Positions 36,349-45,405 of a DNA stretch of 64,000 nucleotides are shown here, piece after piece (position 1 is the stretch's first letter; each line of letters opens with the position of its first letter). Source of the stretch: Novosphingobium flavum (GTDB taxonomy: Bacteria; Pseudomonadota; Alphaproteobacteria; Sphingomonadales; Sphingomonadaceae). The DNA is taken from contig NZ_JACLAW010000013.1 in assembly GCF_014230315.1 (NCBI RefSeq), positions 1-64,000 on the forward strand, written 5' to 3'. Under the pieces are notes generated by a model. It searched no databases, was not told the DNA's origin, and saw nothing but the letters and a program-made list of their open reading frames with translations. Both the position numbers and the translations under genes were made by a program.

Positions 36349-37014
36349 ATGAAGCTCATCATCGGCAACAAGAACTATTCGAGCTGGTCGCTGCGCGGCT
36401 GGCTGGCGGCGAAGCAGTCCGGCCTGCACTTCGAGGAAATCACTATCCCGCTCTATGGCGAGGCATGGGACGCGGCCAAGCTCGACATGGGCGAGATCGC
36501 CCCGTCGCACGGCCGGGTGCCGGTGCTGTGGGACGGCGATGCCGTGGTGTGGGACAGCCTCGCCATCCTCGAATACCTCGGGGACAAGGTGGGGCGCGAC
36601 CGGTTCTGGCCCAAGGCTGACGATGCCCGCGCCATGGCCCGCTCGATGGTGGCCGAGATGCACTCCAGCTTTTCCGCGCTGCGCACCCAGTGCCCGATGA
36701 ACGTGCGCCGCCGCTTCGACGAGTTCGAGCTGCACCCGCAGACCCGGGCCGACGTGGTGCGCATCCTCACCCTCTGGGCCGAGGCGCGGGCCCGCTTCGG
36801 GCGGGGCGGCCCGTTCCTGTTCGGCACGTTCTGCGCCGCGGACGTGTTCTTCGCCCCGGTCGTCAGCCGCTTCCTCACCTATGCGATCCCCGTCCCCGGC
36901 TTCGCCGTCGCCTATATGCAGGCGGTGTGGGAGCATGACTGGCTCCAGGCCTGGGTCGAGGCGGCCGAGGCGGAGGAATGGGTGATCGAGCAATACGAAG
37001 GCCAGATGGCCTGA
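36349..37014 (+). CDS. Glutathione S-transferase family protein
   Basis: 221 residues. The thioredoxin-like N-terminal domain begins MKLIIGNKNYSSWSLRGW with Ser residues in the catalytic region and the cis-Pro in GRVPVLWDGD, followed by WDSLAILEYL (glutathione-site Ser). The C-terminal half is all-helical. This subgroup resembles bacterial GSTs with unknown substrates. It stands between yihA and dapE. Confidence 0.9.
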   Translation: MKLIIGNKNYSSWSLRGWLAAKQSGLHFEEITIPLYGEAWDAAKLDMGEIAPSHGRVPVLWDGDAVVWDSLAILEYLGDKVGRDRFWPKADDARAMARSMVAEMHSSFSALRTQCPMNVRRRFDEFELHPQTRADVVRILTLWAEARARFGRGGPFLFGTFCAADVFFAPVVSRFLTYAIPVPGFAVAYMQAVWEHDWLQAWVEAAEAEEWVIEQYEGQMA

Positions 37015-37051
37015 GCTTGTCTCGCGCGCCGTCCCGCCATATGCGCGGGGG

Positions 37052-38185
37052 ATGACTGACGCCCGCACCGCCACCGACCTCGCCGAAGCGCTGATCGCCT
37101 GCCCCAGCGTGACCCCGGCCACCGGCCTCGTCTTCGATTGCCTCGAAGGCCTGCTGCGGCCGCTGGGCTTCGAGGTCCACCGCATGGTGAACGGCGAGGC
37201 GCCGGACGGTCCGGTCGAGAACCTCTACGCCGTGCGCCGCGGCCCCGAAGGCTCGCGCCACTTCGCCTATGCCGGCCACGTCGATGTCGTCCCCCCGGGC
37301 GAGGGCTGGACCAGCGCCCCCTTCCTTCCCGAGCGGCGCGGCGGGCTCCTCTATGGGCGCGGCGCGGTCGACATGAAGGGCTCGGTTGCGGCGATGATCC
37401 ACGCGGCCGCCACGATCCCGCAAGAGGCCGGCACCCTCTCCTTCATCATCACCGGCGACGAGGAGGGCGCTGCCACTTACGGCACCGTCGCCCTGATCGA
37501 CTGGATGCGCGCCCACGGCGAGCAGCCTGATCTTTGCCTCGTCGGCGAACCCACCTCGGTCAATCGCCTCGGCGACATGATGAAGGTCGGGCGCCGCGGC
37601 TCGGTCAACATCTGGATCGAGGTCGAGGGCAAGGAAGGCCACGTCGCCTATCCGCACCTGGCTGACAATCCGCTGCCCAAGCTGGTCGCCATCCTCGCCG
37701 AACTCGATGCCCTCGTGCTCGACGAGGGGACCGACTGGTTCCAGCCGAGCAATCTCGAAATCACCGACGTCTCCTGCGGCAACCCGGCCACCAACGTGAT
37801 CCCGCCCAAGGCCTCGGCCCGCATCTCGATCCGTTTCAACGACCGGCATACCGGGGCAAGCCTCTCGCAACTGGTGGACCAGATCGCCACGCGCCACGGC
37901 GGCACCACCCGCCCGATCATCTCCGGCGAAGCCTTCCTCACCCAGCCCGGTGCCTTCTCCACCATCATCGCCGAGGCGATCCGCGCCGAAACCGGGGTCG
38001 AGGCCGAACTCTCCACCACCGGCGGAACCTCCGACGCGCGCTTCCTCAAGGCGGTCTGCCCCGTGGTTGAATTCGGCCTGTGCAACGCCACCATGCACAA
38101 GCGCGACGAAGCCGCCGCGATCGACGACCTCGAAGCCCTCTCGCGGATCTACGCGCGTATCGCCCAGGCGGTCCTCGCCGGCTGA
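37052..38185 (+). CDS. dapE: Succinyl-diaminopimelate desuccinylase
   Basis: 377 residues. It removes succinate from N-succinyl-LL-diaminopimelate in lysine and peptidoglycan synthesis. The M20 zinc site is recognisable: AGHVDVVPPG (His, Asp), GRGAVDMKG (Asp), TGDEEG (catalytic Glu), and the distal His in MHKRDE. A dimerisation domain is inserted at about residues 180-290. dapB of the same pathway is at 40336. Length is standard. Confidence 0.95.
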   Translation: MTDARTATDLAEALIACPSVTPATGLVFDCLEGLLRPLGFEVHRMVNGEAPDGPVENLYAVRRGPEGSRHFAYAGHVDVVPPGEGWTSAPFLPERRGGLLYGRGAVDMKGSVAAMIHAAATIPQEAGTLSFIITGDEEGAATYGTVALIDWMRAHGEQPDLCLVGEPTSVNRLGDMMKVGRRGSVNIWIEVEGKEGHVAYPHLADNPLPKLVAILAELDALVLDEGTDWFQPSNLEITDVSCGNPATNVIPPKASARISIRFNDRHTGASLSQLVDQIATRHGGTTRPIISGEAFLTQPGAFSTIIAEAIRAETGVEAELSTTGGTSDARFLKAVCPVVEFGLCNATMHKRDEAAAIDDLEALSRIYARIAQAVLAG

Positions 38186-38270
38186 AGCCTCGCCTACGCA
38201 CGCCCGCGCATTTGCCGCGCGCGGGTAGTGCGGCTAGGCTCGCCGGAATGTGGCTGGTGAAGGGTTTTGC

Positions 38271-39581
38271 ATGACGAAGCGGCTGACGATCTGGATCCTG
38301 GTCGGACTGGTGCTCGGCATCGCCATCGGCACGGCCCTGCATCACGCCTATCCGGAAGGTGATCCGACCCTCGCCACCATCGCCGATTTCCTGAAGCTGC
38401 TGCCCGACGTTTTCCTGCACCTGATCAAGATGATCATCGCCCCGCTGGTCTTCGCCACGCTGGTCACCGGGATCGCGGGCATGGGCGATTCTTCGGCGCT
38501 TGGCCGGATTGGCGGGCGGGCACTGGCCTGGTTCATCACCGCCAGCCTGATCTCGATCGGGGTCGGCCTGCTGCTGATCAACCTGTTCCAGCCCGGCGTC
38601 GGCCTCCAGTTCAAGGCGGGCGGAGACATCGGCGCCCTGGCGACGTCGGACTTCACCTTCCGCCACTTCGTGCTCGAGGTCTTCCCGACCAGCGCGCTCG
38701 ACGCCATGGCCAAGAACAACGTCCTGCAGATCCTCGTGTTCTCTCTGTTCGCGGGCGTCGCGCTCTCGGCCCTGCGCGAGCGGGGCAAGATCATCGTCGA
38801 AGGCTGCGATGCGCTGGCCCAGCTGATGATGCAGATGACCGACTATGTCATGCGCTTCGCCCCGTTCGCGGTGTTCGGGGCCATGGCCTCGGTCATCGCG
38901 ATCCGCGGCTTCGGCATCGTCATCACCTATGCAGCGCTGATGAGCGAGTTCTACTTTGGCCTCGCCATCCTCTGGACCATCCTGTTCGGCATGTGCGCCA
39001 TCGTCCTCAGGAAGCGGGCCCTTGCGCTGGTCCGCTACATCCGCGAGCCGGTGATCCTCGCCTTTTCCACCGCCAGCTCGGAAAGCGCCCTGCCGCGCCT
39101 GTTCGAACAGCTCGACCGTTTCGGCGTTCCGCGCCGCATCTCGGGCTTCGTCCTGCCGCTCGGCTATTCGTTCAACCTCGACGGCTCGATGATGTACACG
39201 TCCTTCGCGACCATGTTCATCGCCCAGGCCTATGGCATCCACCTCTCGATCGGCCAGCAAATCGCCATGCTGCTGACCCTGATGGTCACGTCCAAGGGCA
39301 TCGCCGCCGTGCCCCGCGCCAGCCTCGTCGTCATCGCCGCCACGCTCACCCAGTTCGGCCTGCCGGTTGAAGGGATCGCCCTGATCCTCGGAGTCGATAC
39401 CTTCCTCGACATGGGCCGCACCGCCACCAATGTGGTCGGCAACGCCGTCGCCACGGCCGTCATCACCAAGTGGGAAGGCATGCTCCAGCCGATGCGCGAT
39501 CCCGACGCCCCGATTGGTGAAGCCCCGCACGACACGCCCGAACACGGCAAGCGCGGCCTGCATCTCGATCCGGAGCAGTAA
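38271..39581 (+). CDS. Dicarboxylate/amino acid:cation symporter (DAACS family)
   Basis: 436 residues from ATG 38271; an in-frame GTG at 38250 is less likely. Features of the GltP/DctA fold: N-terminal spans, STASSESALPRL in the first re-entrant loop, SFNLDGSMMY in TM7, and DTFLDMGRTATNVVGNA in TM8 with the substrate/cation-binding Asp residues. It imports C4-dicarboxylates or glutamate/aspartate with Na+ or H+. Substrate specificity cannot be told from the sequence. A REP-like palindrome follows immediately. Confidence 0.92.
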   Translation: MTKRLTIWILVGLVLGIAIGTALHHAYPEGDPTLATIADFLKLLPDVFLHLIKMIIAPLVFATLVTGIAGMGDSSALGRIGGRALAWFITASLISIGVGLLLINLFQPGVGLQFKAGGDIGALATSDFTFRHFVLEVFPTSALDAMAKNNVLQILVFSLFAGVALSALRERGKIIVEGCDALAQLMMQMTDYVMRFAPFAVFGAMASVIAIRGFGIVITYAALMSEFYFGLAILWTILFGMCAIVLRKRALALVRYIREPVILAFSTASSESALPRLFEQLDRFGVPRRISGFVLPLGYSFNLDGSMMYTSFATMFIAQAYGIHLSIGQQIAMLLTLMVTSKGIAAVPRASLVVIAATLTQFGLPVEGIALILGVDTFLDMGRTATNVVGNAVATAVITKWEGMLQPMRDPDAPIGEAPHDTPEHGKRGLHLDPEQ

Positions 39582-39590
39582 ATCTCCCCG

Positions 39591-39680
39591 GCCTCGTCAT
39601 TGCGAGGAGCGCAGCGACGAAGCAATCCAGGGCGGGAGGCGAGGCGCTGGATTGCTTCGCTACGCTCGCAATGACGAGGC
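39591..39680. repeat. REP-like palindrome, copy 2
   Basis: The arms GCCTCGTCATTGCGAG (39591-39606) and CTCGCAATGACGAGGC (39665-39680) are perfect 16-bp inverted repeats; the inner GCAATCCAG and CTGGATTGC also pair. The element lies between the symporter and nth stops, overlapping the last bases around nth. It is the same family as 12081-12176. Confidence 0.9.
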
Positions 39681-39682
39681 GG

Positions 39683-40339
39683 CTAGGCCTTGGCCTTGCC
39701 GCCCTTCTGCAGCACCTTGTCCTTGAACGCGCACAGGTCCACCACCGGGCAGCGCCAGCATTCGGGCGTCCGCGCCTTGCAGATGTAGCGGCCGTGCAGG
39801 ATCAGCCAGTGATGCGCGCCGACGCGGAATGGCTGCGGCACTTTCTTTTCCAGCTGCTTTTCGACCGCGAGCGGCGTCTTGCCCTTCGCAAGGCCGGTGC
39901 GGTTGCCGACGCGGAAGATATGGGTGTCGACCGCGAAGGTCTCGGCCCCGAAGGCGCAGTTCAGCACGACGTTGGCCGTCTTGCGGCCAACGCCGGGAAG
40001 CGCGGTGAGGGCGTCCCGGTCGGCCGGAACCTCGCCGCCATGATCGCGCACGAGGATTGCGGAGAGGGCGATCACGTTCCTGGCCTTGGAATTGAACAGG
40101 CCGATGGTCTTGATGTGCTCCTTCAGCCCGTCCTCGCCCAGCGCCACCATCTGCTCGGGCGTCTTGACCTCGCGGAACAGCGCCCGCGTTGCCTTGTTGA
40201 CGCCGACGTCGGTCGACTGGGCCGAGAGCACCACGGCGACGAGCAACTGGAAGTGATTGCCGAATTCCAGCTCGGTCTCGGGCGAGGGGTTAAGCTCGGC
40301 GAGGCGTCGGAAGAACTCGAAAATCTGCTCCCGCTTCAA
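39683..40339 (-). CDS. nth: Endonuclease III
   Basis: 218 residues from TTG 40339, whose TTGA overlaps the dapB stop; no ATG gives a sensible N-terminus. It is a base-excision repair glycosylase/AP lyase. The helix-hairpin-helix and catalytic Lys are in ALPGVGRKTANVV and the catalytic Asp in AVDTHIFRV. The [4Fe-4S] Cys cluster is CKARTPECWRCPVVDLC. Coupling with dapB is likely fortuitous co-transcription. Confidence 0.95.
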   Translation of the reverse strand: MKREQIFEFFRRLAELNPSPETELEFGNHFQLLVAVVLSAQSTDVGVNKATRALFREVKTPEQMVALGEDGLKEHIKTIGLFNSKARNVIALSAILVRDHGGEVPADRDALTALPGVGRKTANVVLNCAFGAETFAVDTHIFRVGNRTGLAKGKTPLAVEKQLEKKVPQPFRVGAHHWLILHGRYICKARTPECWRCPVVDLCAFKDKVLQKGGKAKA

Positions 40340-41064
40340 AGGCCGAGAACCTCGGGCATCCGGTAACGGCCCGGCTCCTTGCCGATCAGCCACTGGCAGG
40401 CGCGGACCGCGCCCTTGGCGAAAATGCCGCGATTTTCCGCGAGGTGGGAGAGCGAGATGCGTTCGTTGTCGGCCAGCAGGTGGACCGTGTGATCGCCCGC
40501 GACCGAGCCGCCGCGCAAAGCCGCAAAACCAATCGTGCCAGCCTCGCGCGCGCCGGTGATTCCGTCGCGCCCGCGCACAGCATGTTGGGACAGGCCGATC
40601 CCGCGCCCTTCGGCGGCGGCTTCGCCCAGCAGCAGAGCCGTGCCGGAAGGCGCATCGACCTTCATCCGGTGGTGCGTCTCGACGATTTCGATGTCCCAGT
40701 CCTCGCCCAGCCGGCTCGCCGCCTCGCGCACGAGGTGGGCCAGCATATTGACGCCGAGCGAGGTATTGCCGGTCTGGAGCACGGCGATCTGTTCGGCCGC
40801 GCTGTCGATCAGCCAGTGGTGGCGTTCCTCAAGGCCGGTGGTGCCGATCACGATCGGCACGCCGGCAACGATCGCCGCATGGAGATTGCCCTCGAGCGCG
40901 GCGGGGCTGGAGAAATCGACCAGCACGTCGCTCGCGGCGGCCAGTGCCGCCACGTCGCCATCGCGGTCGATCCCGCCCGAGACGGTCTCGCCCGCCGCCG
41001 TGATCGCCTCGGCGAGCGCCTTGCCCATCCGTCCGGCACTGCCGATAATTCCGATCCGCGACAC
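40336..41064 (-). CDS. dapB: 4-Hydroxy-tetrahydrodipicolinate reductase
   Basis: 242 residues from GTG 41064; the longer frame upstream is antisense to another gene. It makes tetrahydrodipicolinate in the DAP/lysine pathway. NAD(P) loop GSAGRMGKALAE, VDFSSP, GTTGLEE, and the substrate signature ETHHRMKVDAPSGTALLLGEA with the catalytic His-His and Lys. It shares the pathway with dapE about 2 kb away, but they are not in one operon. Confidence 0.95.
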   Translation of the reverse strand: MSRIGIIGSAGRMGKALAEAITAAGETVSGGIDRDGDVAALAAASDVLVDFSSPAALEGNLHAAIVAGVPIVIGTTGLEERHHWLIDSAAEQIAVLQTGNTSLGVNMLAHLVREAASRLGEDWDIEIVETHHRMKVDAPSGTALLLGEAAAEGRGIGLSQHAVRGRDGITGAREAGTIGFAALRGGSVAGDHTVHLLADNERISLSHLAENRGIFAKGAVRACQWLIGKEPGRYRMPEVLGL

Positions 41065-41159
41065 TTGCTTGCCTCCACCCGATGGCCATGCTGAACTCGC
41101 GCCAGCGAATGGCGCACAAACGGATGCGAGACAAGCGTCGAAGGGGAGGCGGAAGCGAG

Positions 41160-42263
41160 ATGCGGGGATTGAGGGTTGTGGCGGCCATCGCGGCCAGTTG
41201 CGCAATGGCATTGGCCAGCCCGGCTGCCGCGAAAGCGCCGCTGCTGTCCTGCCCGCTGGCCGGGGCGCCGTTCTCGGTCGATGGGCCGCTGGTCGATGTC
41301 CTGCTGTCGCCGCGCGCCTCCGCCCTCCTGCGCGCCGCCTTTCCCGGCAAGGTCGAGGGCTTGCCCCCGCTCATGGCGACAACAAAGGCGCCCACTTTCG
41401 GGGCGATCATGTCCATCCGGGGCATGGCCAAGTGGATGGGCTGGCCGACCGCGTCGCTCGCCGCGCTCGATGCCGATCTGCGCCAATTGCCCGTCACCGG
41501 GGCTGATCGCATCGCCCGCTGCGCCAGGTATGACGATGATCGCCCGGTTTTCCGCCTTCCGCCCCGCAAGCCCGCGATCCTGCTGTTCGCCAAGATCACC
41601 GGCTTCCGCGATGGTCCCTCGGTCGAGGCCGGCCAGCGCGCGGTCGAACGGCTGGCGCGCGAGAACGGCTGGGCCGTGGTCGTCACCGACAAGGGCGGGG
41701 TCATGCGGCCCGAGATCCTGCGCCGGTTCCGCGTCGTGGTCTGGAACAATGTCAGCGGCGATGTGCTGACCCTGCCGCAGCGCGCCGCCTTCCGCCGCTA
41801 TGTCGAGCAGGGCGGCGGCTATGTCGGCATCCATGGCAGCGCGGGCGATCCGCTGGCGTTCTGGGACTGGTATCTGGACCGGCTGGTCGGCGCGCGCTTC
41901 CTTGGCCATCCGCGTGATCCGCAGTTCCAGCGGGCAACGATCCGCATGGAGCGCTCTCCGCTCGGGGCCAAGGTTCCGGCCGAATGGTCGCTCACCGACG
42001 AATGGTATTCCTTCACGGCCAATCCGCGCCAAAGCGGCGCCCATGTCGTCGCCACGCTGGACGAGAGGAGCTATGCGCCGGGGCCTGAATTCACCATGGG
42101 CGATCACCCGATCGCCTGGACCCGTGACGTTGGGCGGGGGCGGTCGTTCTATTCGGCCATCGGCCACCGGCCCGAGGTCTATGACGATGCGCGGGTTCTC
42201 GAACTGATGCGGGCGGGGATCGCCTGGGCCGGAAAACTCGGCCCGAACCTGAAAGAGCGCTGA
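41160..42263 (+). CDS. ThuA-like domain protein, secreted
   Basis: 367 residues from ATG 41160, preceded by AAGGGGAGG. The signal peptide ends in SPAAA. A ThuA-like (trehalose-utilisation/glutamine-amidotransferase-like) domain covers residues about 155-360: PAILLFAKITGFRDG, LRRFRVVVWNNVSGDVLT, GGYVGIHGSAGDPL, PIAWTRDVGRGRSFYSAIGH. The first 120 residues do not match anything I know. ThuA-like proteins are linked to sugar metabolism; activity unknown. Confidence 0.85.
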   Translation: MRGLRVVAAIAASCAMALASPAAAKAPLLSCPLAGAPFSVDGPLVDVLLSPRASALLRAAFPGKVEGLPPLMATTKAPTFGAIMSIRGMAKWMGWPTASLAALDADLRQLPVTGADRIARCARYDDDRPVFRLPPRKPAILLFAKITGFRDGPSVEAGQRAVERLARENGWAVVVTDKGGVMRPEILRRFRVVVWNNVSGDVLTLPQRAAFRRYVEQGGGYVGIHGSAGDPLAFWDWYLDRLVGARFLGHPRDPQFQRATIRMERSPLGAKVPAEWSLTDEWYSFTANPRQSGAHVVATLDERSYAPGPEFTMGDHPIAWTRDVGRGRSFYSAIGHRPEVYDDARVLELMRAGIAWAGKLGPNLKER

Positions 42264-42268
42264 ACATC

Positions 42269-42970
42269 ATGGGCAAGCCGGCCAACATCGTCGTCCTGAC
42301 CGGAGCGGGCGTTTCCGCCGAGAGCGGGATCGACACCTTTCGGGACGGCGGCGGGCTGTGGGAACAGCACCGGGTGGAAGACGTCGCCACGCCCGAGGCT
42401 TTCGAGCGCGATCCGAACCTCGTCCTCAGGTTCTACGACATGCGCCGCGCCGCGATCCAGACCAAGCTGCCCAACCCCGCGCACGATGCCCTGGCCCGGC
42501 TTGACCGGGAATGGCGCGGCAAACTGCTGATCGTCACGCAGAACGTCGATGACCTCCACGAACGGGCCGGGGCCGCCCGCGTGCTGCACATGCATGGCGA
42601 GCACCTCAATGCCTGGTGCACCTATTGCGATGGCCGTTCGCGCTGGACGGGACCGCTGATCGACCGTCCGGCCTGCCCGCGCTGCGGCTCGCGCGCGCTC
42701 AGGCCCGATGTCGTCTGGTTCGGCGAGATGCCCTACCGGATGGACGAGATTCACGCCGCGCTGGGCGAGGCCGACCTGTTCGTCTCGATCGGCACCTCCG
42801 GCGCGGTCTATCCGGCGGCGGGCTATGTTCGCCTCGCGCGCGAGATGGGCGTGCAGACGCTCGAGCTCAACCTCGAACGCTCGCAGGGCTCGGCCTGGTT
42901 TCACGAGACCCGGCTTGGCCCGGCCTCCGAACTGGTCCCGGCCTGGGTGGATGAGGTGTTAGGCGCCTGA
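42269..42970 (+). CDS. cobB: NAD-dependent protein deacylase (sirtuin)
   Basis: 233 residues. Sir2 motifs: GAGVSAESGIDTFRDGGG, QNVDDLHERAG, catalytic His in LHMHGEH, zinc Cys pairs CTYC and CPRC, and RPDVVWFGEMPY with the Tyr/Arg pair that marks desuccinylase/class III-type specificity. It could reactivate acetylated Acs, encoded at 9631. The end overlaps the convergent MoeB/ThiF gene by 12 bp. Confidence 0.94.
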   Translation: MGKPANIVVLTGAGVSAESGIDTFRDGGGLWEQHRVEDVATPEAFERDPNLVLRFYDMRRAAIQTKLPNPAHDALARLDREWRGKLLIVTQNVDDLHERAGAARVLHMHGEHLNAWCTYCDGRSRWTGPLIDRPACPRCGSRALRPDVVWFGEMPYRMDEIHAALGEADLFVSIGTSGAVYPAAGYVRLAREMGVQTLELNLERSQGSAWFHETRLGPASELVPAWVDEVLGA

Positions 42971-43729
42971 GCAGGCCCGGCAGCCCGTATCCTTGGGCAC
43001 CTTGATCGTCCGCAGCGAGGGGGTGAGGCCGTCGAACAGGTGCAACTGGCCCCACTGCGGGTCGCCCAGCACCGCGCGGCCTTCCAGGATCACCCGGATC
43101 GCCTGCATTGCGCCGAACGTGCCGATCATGCCGGCCATGGCTCCCAGCACGCCGTCGGCAGCACAGGTGTCGCAGTCCTCGGCGTCGAAGGCATCGCCCA
43201 CCCAGCAGCGATAGCAGGGCTGGCCCGGCAAGTGCCCGGCAAAGTTCGCCACCTGCCCCTGGAACCGGCCCAGCGCCGCGCTGGTGAGCGGCACGCCGGC
43301 CTTCACGCAGGCATCGGACACGGCAAGGCGGGTTGCGAAGTTGTCGCAGCCATCGAGCACCACCGTTGCACCGGCGATGCAGTCGCCCGCATTGGCCCGG
43401 TCGAGGCGCAGGCGCAGCGCGTGGACCTCCAGCGCAAGGTCGAACCGCCGCACCCAGTCTGCCGCCGCATCGGCCTTGCTCTGGCCAAGATTTGCGAGCG
43501 AAAACAGCGTCTGGCGCTGAAGGTTGCTCGCCTCGACCACGTCGTCGTCGATCAGGGTCAGCTTGCCGATCCCGGCGGCGGCCAGATATTGCAGCGCCGG
43601 AGACCCGATCCCCCCGCACCCCACCAGCACGACATGAGCCTCGGTCAGCGCGACCTGCCCGGCGCCGCCCACCTCGGGCAGGACGATGTGGCGGGCGAAA
43701 CGGTCGAGACGGTCAGCGGGCAGGGCCAT
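42959..43729 (-). CDS. HesA/MoeB/ThiF-family adenylyltransferase
   Basis: 256 residues from ATG 43729. The E1-like adenylation domain has the nucleotide loop VGCGGIGSPALQYLAAAG, DDDVVEASNLQRQTLF and VLDGCDNFATR. Zinc Cys pairs CYRC and CRAC are present. Such enzymes adenylate the C-terminal Gly-Gly of small ubiquitin-like sulfur carriers in molybdopterin or thiamine synthesis. No C-terminal rhodanese domain, so it is MoeB/ThiF-like rather than MOCS3-like. Its sulfur carrier partner is not in the window. Confidence 0.9.
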   Translation of the reverse strand: MALPADRLDRFARHIVLPEVGGAGQVALTEAHVVLVGCGGIGSPALQYLAAAGIGKLTLIDDDVVEASNLQRQTLFSLANLGQSKADAAADWVRRFDLALEVHALRLRLDRANAGDCIAGATVVLDGCDNFATRLAVSDACVKAGVPLTSAALGRFQGQVANFAGHLPGQPCYRCWVGDAFDAEDCDTCAADGVLGAMAGMIGTFGAMQAIRVILEGRAVLGDPQWGQLHLFDGLTPSLRTIKVPKDTGCRACSGA

Positions 43730-43790
43730 GGCGCCGGGATTTAGGGCAGCGCGCCCCAAGCGCAAGGGTCAATCGAGCGGCCAATCCGGC

Positions 43791-44693
43791 TCAGGCCGCC
43801 CGCGCCGTCTCGAACAGGAGCCCACGCAACCAGCGGTGCCCCTCGTCGCGGTGCGTGCGTTCGTGCCAGACCGCGATCTTGGTGAAGCCCGGCACCGGCA
43901 GGGGCAGGGGTCGGATCGCCAGCCCCGGCATGTCACGCAGCAGCCGGCGCGGCACCGTGGCGATCAGGTCGGTGCTGCGCAGGATTCCGGCCAGAACGAG
44001 GAAACTGCTGACCGACAGGACAACCCGGCGGGAGCGCCCCAGCCCGGCCAGCGCCGCGTCGGCCACTCCCGCAAAACCGCCACCCGCGAGCGACACCAGC
44101 GCATGGTCCAGCGCGCAATAGCGATCCAGCCCGAGCGGGGCTGCGGCATCGGGATGATCTTCGCGCAGCGCCACCACATAGTCTTCCTCGAACAGGGTGC
44201 GGGCATGTAGCGCGGGCAGGGCGGTCTGCGGGGTGGTCAGGGCGAGGTCGAGATCGCCGGTATCGAACCGGGCCTGCAGGGCAAGGCTGTCCGCCGCCAG
44301 CGCCGCCACCCGGATGCCCGGCGCTTCGACGCGCAGCCGCACCAGGAACGGCGCGACCACGGCCTGCAGCGCATAGTCGGTCGCGGCCAGGGTCAGGGTC
44401 ATGTCCGCCTCGGCCGGGACGAAGGCCGGGCGCTGCAGCAGGGCCTCGGCCGCTTCCAGCACCTGCCGTACCGGCCCCGCCAGTTGCAGTGCCCGCTCGG
44501 TCGGCAGCATCCCCCTCTGGCCGCGCACGAACAGCGGATCGCCAAAGGCATCGCGCAGCCGCGCGAGCAGGCCGCTCACCGCCGGCTGGGTCAACCCGAG
44601 CCGCTCCGCCGCCCGCGTCGCATTGCACTCGATCAGCAAGGCATCGAGCGCCTTGAGCAGGTTGAGGTCGAGCGACCTGATATCACGAATCAT
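43791..44693 (-). CDS. LysR-family transcriptional regulator
   Basis: 300 residues. The winged-HTH domain is residues 1-60 (LLKALDALLIECNATRAAERLGLTQPAVSGLLARLRDAFGDPLFVR). The effector-binding domain follows. It is divergent from the SRPBCC gene at 44777, 83 bp apart, the standard arrangement for regulation of the neighbour. A perfect palindrome AATCATGATT covers its start codon. Confidence 0.93.
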   Translation of the reverse strand: MIRDIRSLDLNLLKALDALLIECNATRAAERLGLTQPAVSGLLARLRDAFGDPLFVRGQRGMLPTERALQLAGPVRQVLEAAEALLQRPAFVPAEADMTLTLAATDYALQAVVAPFLVRLRVEAPGIRVAALAADSLALQARFDTGDLDLALTTPQTALPALHARTLFEEDYVVALREDHPDAAAPLGLDRYCALDHALVSLAGGGFAGVADAALAGLGRSRRVVLSVSSFLVLAGILRSTDLIATVPRRLLRDMPGLAIRPLPLPVPGFTKIAVWHERTHRDEGHRWLRGLLFETARAA

Positions 44694-44698
44694 GATTA
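44689..44698. promoter_or_regulatory. Palindrome in the lysR/SRPBCC divergent gap
   Basis: AATCATGATT is a perfect 10-bp palindrome, within a short AT-rich region that also contains the ATG of lysR. It may be part of the LysR autoregulatory site, but it could be chance. Confidence 0.35.
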
Positions 44699-44776
44699 TC
44701 TCGATGAACGATGCTTATTGGACTTATATCATGGCGAGGACCATTTGCGACGGGGTAACGAAGAAGGAACCCTGTC

Positions 44777-45277
44777 ATGCACGCAATCGTCTGGCCGGAA
44801 GGCTATGTCCCCGGCTTCTCGGACAATTTCGCTTCGAACGAAGTCATCGTCGCCGGCCTCGCCGCCGCGCGGGTCTGGCCCCTGCTGGCGCGTCCCGAGG
44901 CCTGGCCGACTTACTACGAGAACTGCTCGGACATTGCCTTCCACGGCGCTGCCGGGCCCGAACTGGCCGCAGGCACGCGCTTCTTCTTCCGCACCTTCGG
45001 CTTTCCGGTCGAATGTGAAGTGACCGAGTACGAAGTCCCCGAAGGCAATCGCCCCGGCCGCGTCGCCTGGCACGGCTGGTCAGGCGAGGGTGACCAGCGC
45101 CTCGACGTCCACCACGCCTGGCTGGTCGAAGACCTCTCCGGTGGCCGCGTCCGCGTGCTTACCCAGGAAACCCAGAACGGCGCCCCGGCCAAGGAACTCG
45201 CCGCGGCCGTGCCCAACCCGATGATCAATGGCCATCAGGCCTGGCTGGTCGGGCTGATCGCGGCGGCGCAGGGGTAA
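44777..45277 (+). CDS. SRPBCC-family (START-like) protein
   Basis: 166 residues from ATG 44777 with an AAGGAA site upstream. The hot-dog-like START fold has a buried-cavity pattern: NEVIVAGLAAARVWPLLARPEAWPTYYEN, TRFFFRTFGFPVECEVTEYEVP and VHHAWLVEDLSGGRVRVLTQETQNG. These proteins bind hydrophobic ligands or act on polyketides. Likely the regulatory target of the divergent LysR protein. Confidence 0.88.
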   Translation: MHAIVWPEGYVPGFSDNFASNEVIVAGLAAARVWPLLARPEAWPTYYENCSDIAFHGAAGPELAAGTRFFFRTFGFPVECEVTEYEVPEGNRPGRVAWHGWSGEGDQRLDVHHAWLVEDLSGGRVRVLTQETQNGAPAKELAAAVPNPMINGHQAWLVGLIAAAQG

Positions 45278-45308
45278 GGTTCGCGGAACGCGCCGCGCCC
45301 GCCCGCCC

Positions 45309-45317
45309 TGTGGACAA
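45309..45317 (-). promoter_or_regulatory. Isolated DnaA-box-like site
   Basis: TTGTCCACA on the minus strand (TGTGGACAA on the plus strand) is a recognised variant of the DnaA box. It lies about 90 bp past the end of dnaA, in the loop of a small CCCGCC/GGCGGG stem. Only one was seen, so it is not by itself an origin. Confidence 0.35.
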
Positions 45318-45358
45318 GGCGGGGGATTCCCGGCGGAGAACTGCGGGAAAAGCATGGA

Positions 45359-45392
45359 AAAACGGCCCGGGCATCGCTGTCCGGGCCGTTTT
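45359..45392. terminator. Bidirectional terminator between SRPBCC gene and dnaA
   Basis: The arms AAAACGGCCCGG and CCGGGCCGTTTT enclose a 10-nt loop. It serves both converging transcripts. Confidence 0.9.
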
Positions 45393-45405
45393 GCATGTCA
45401 GGTGA

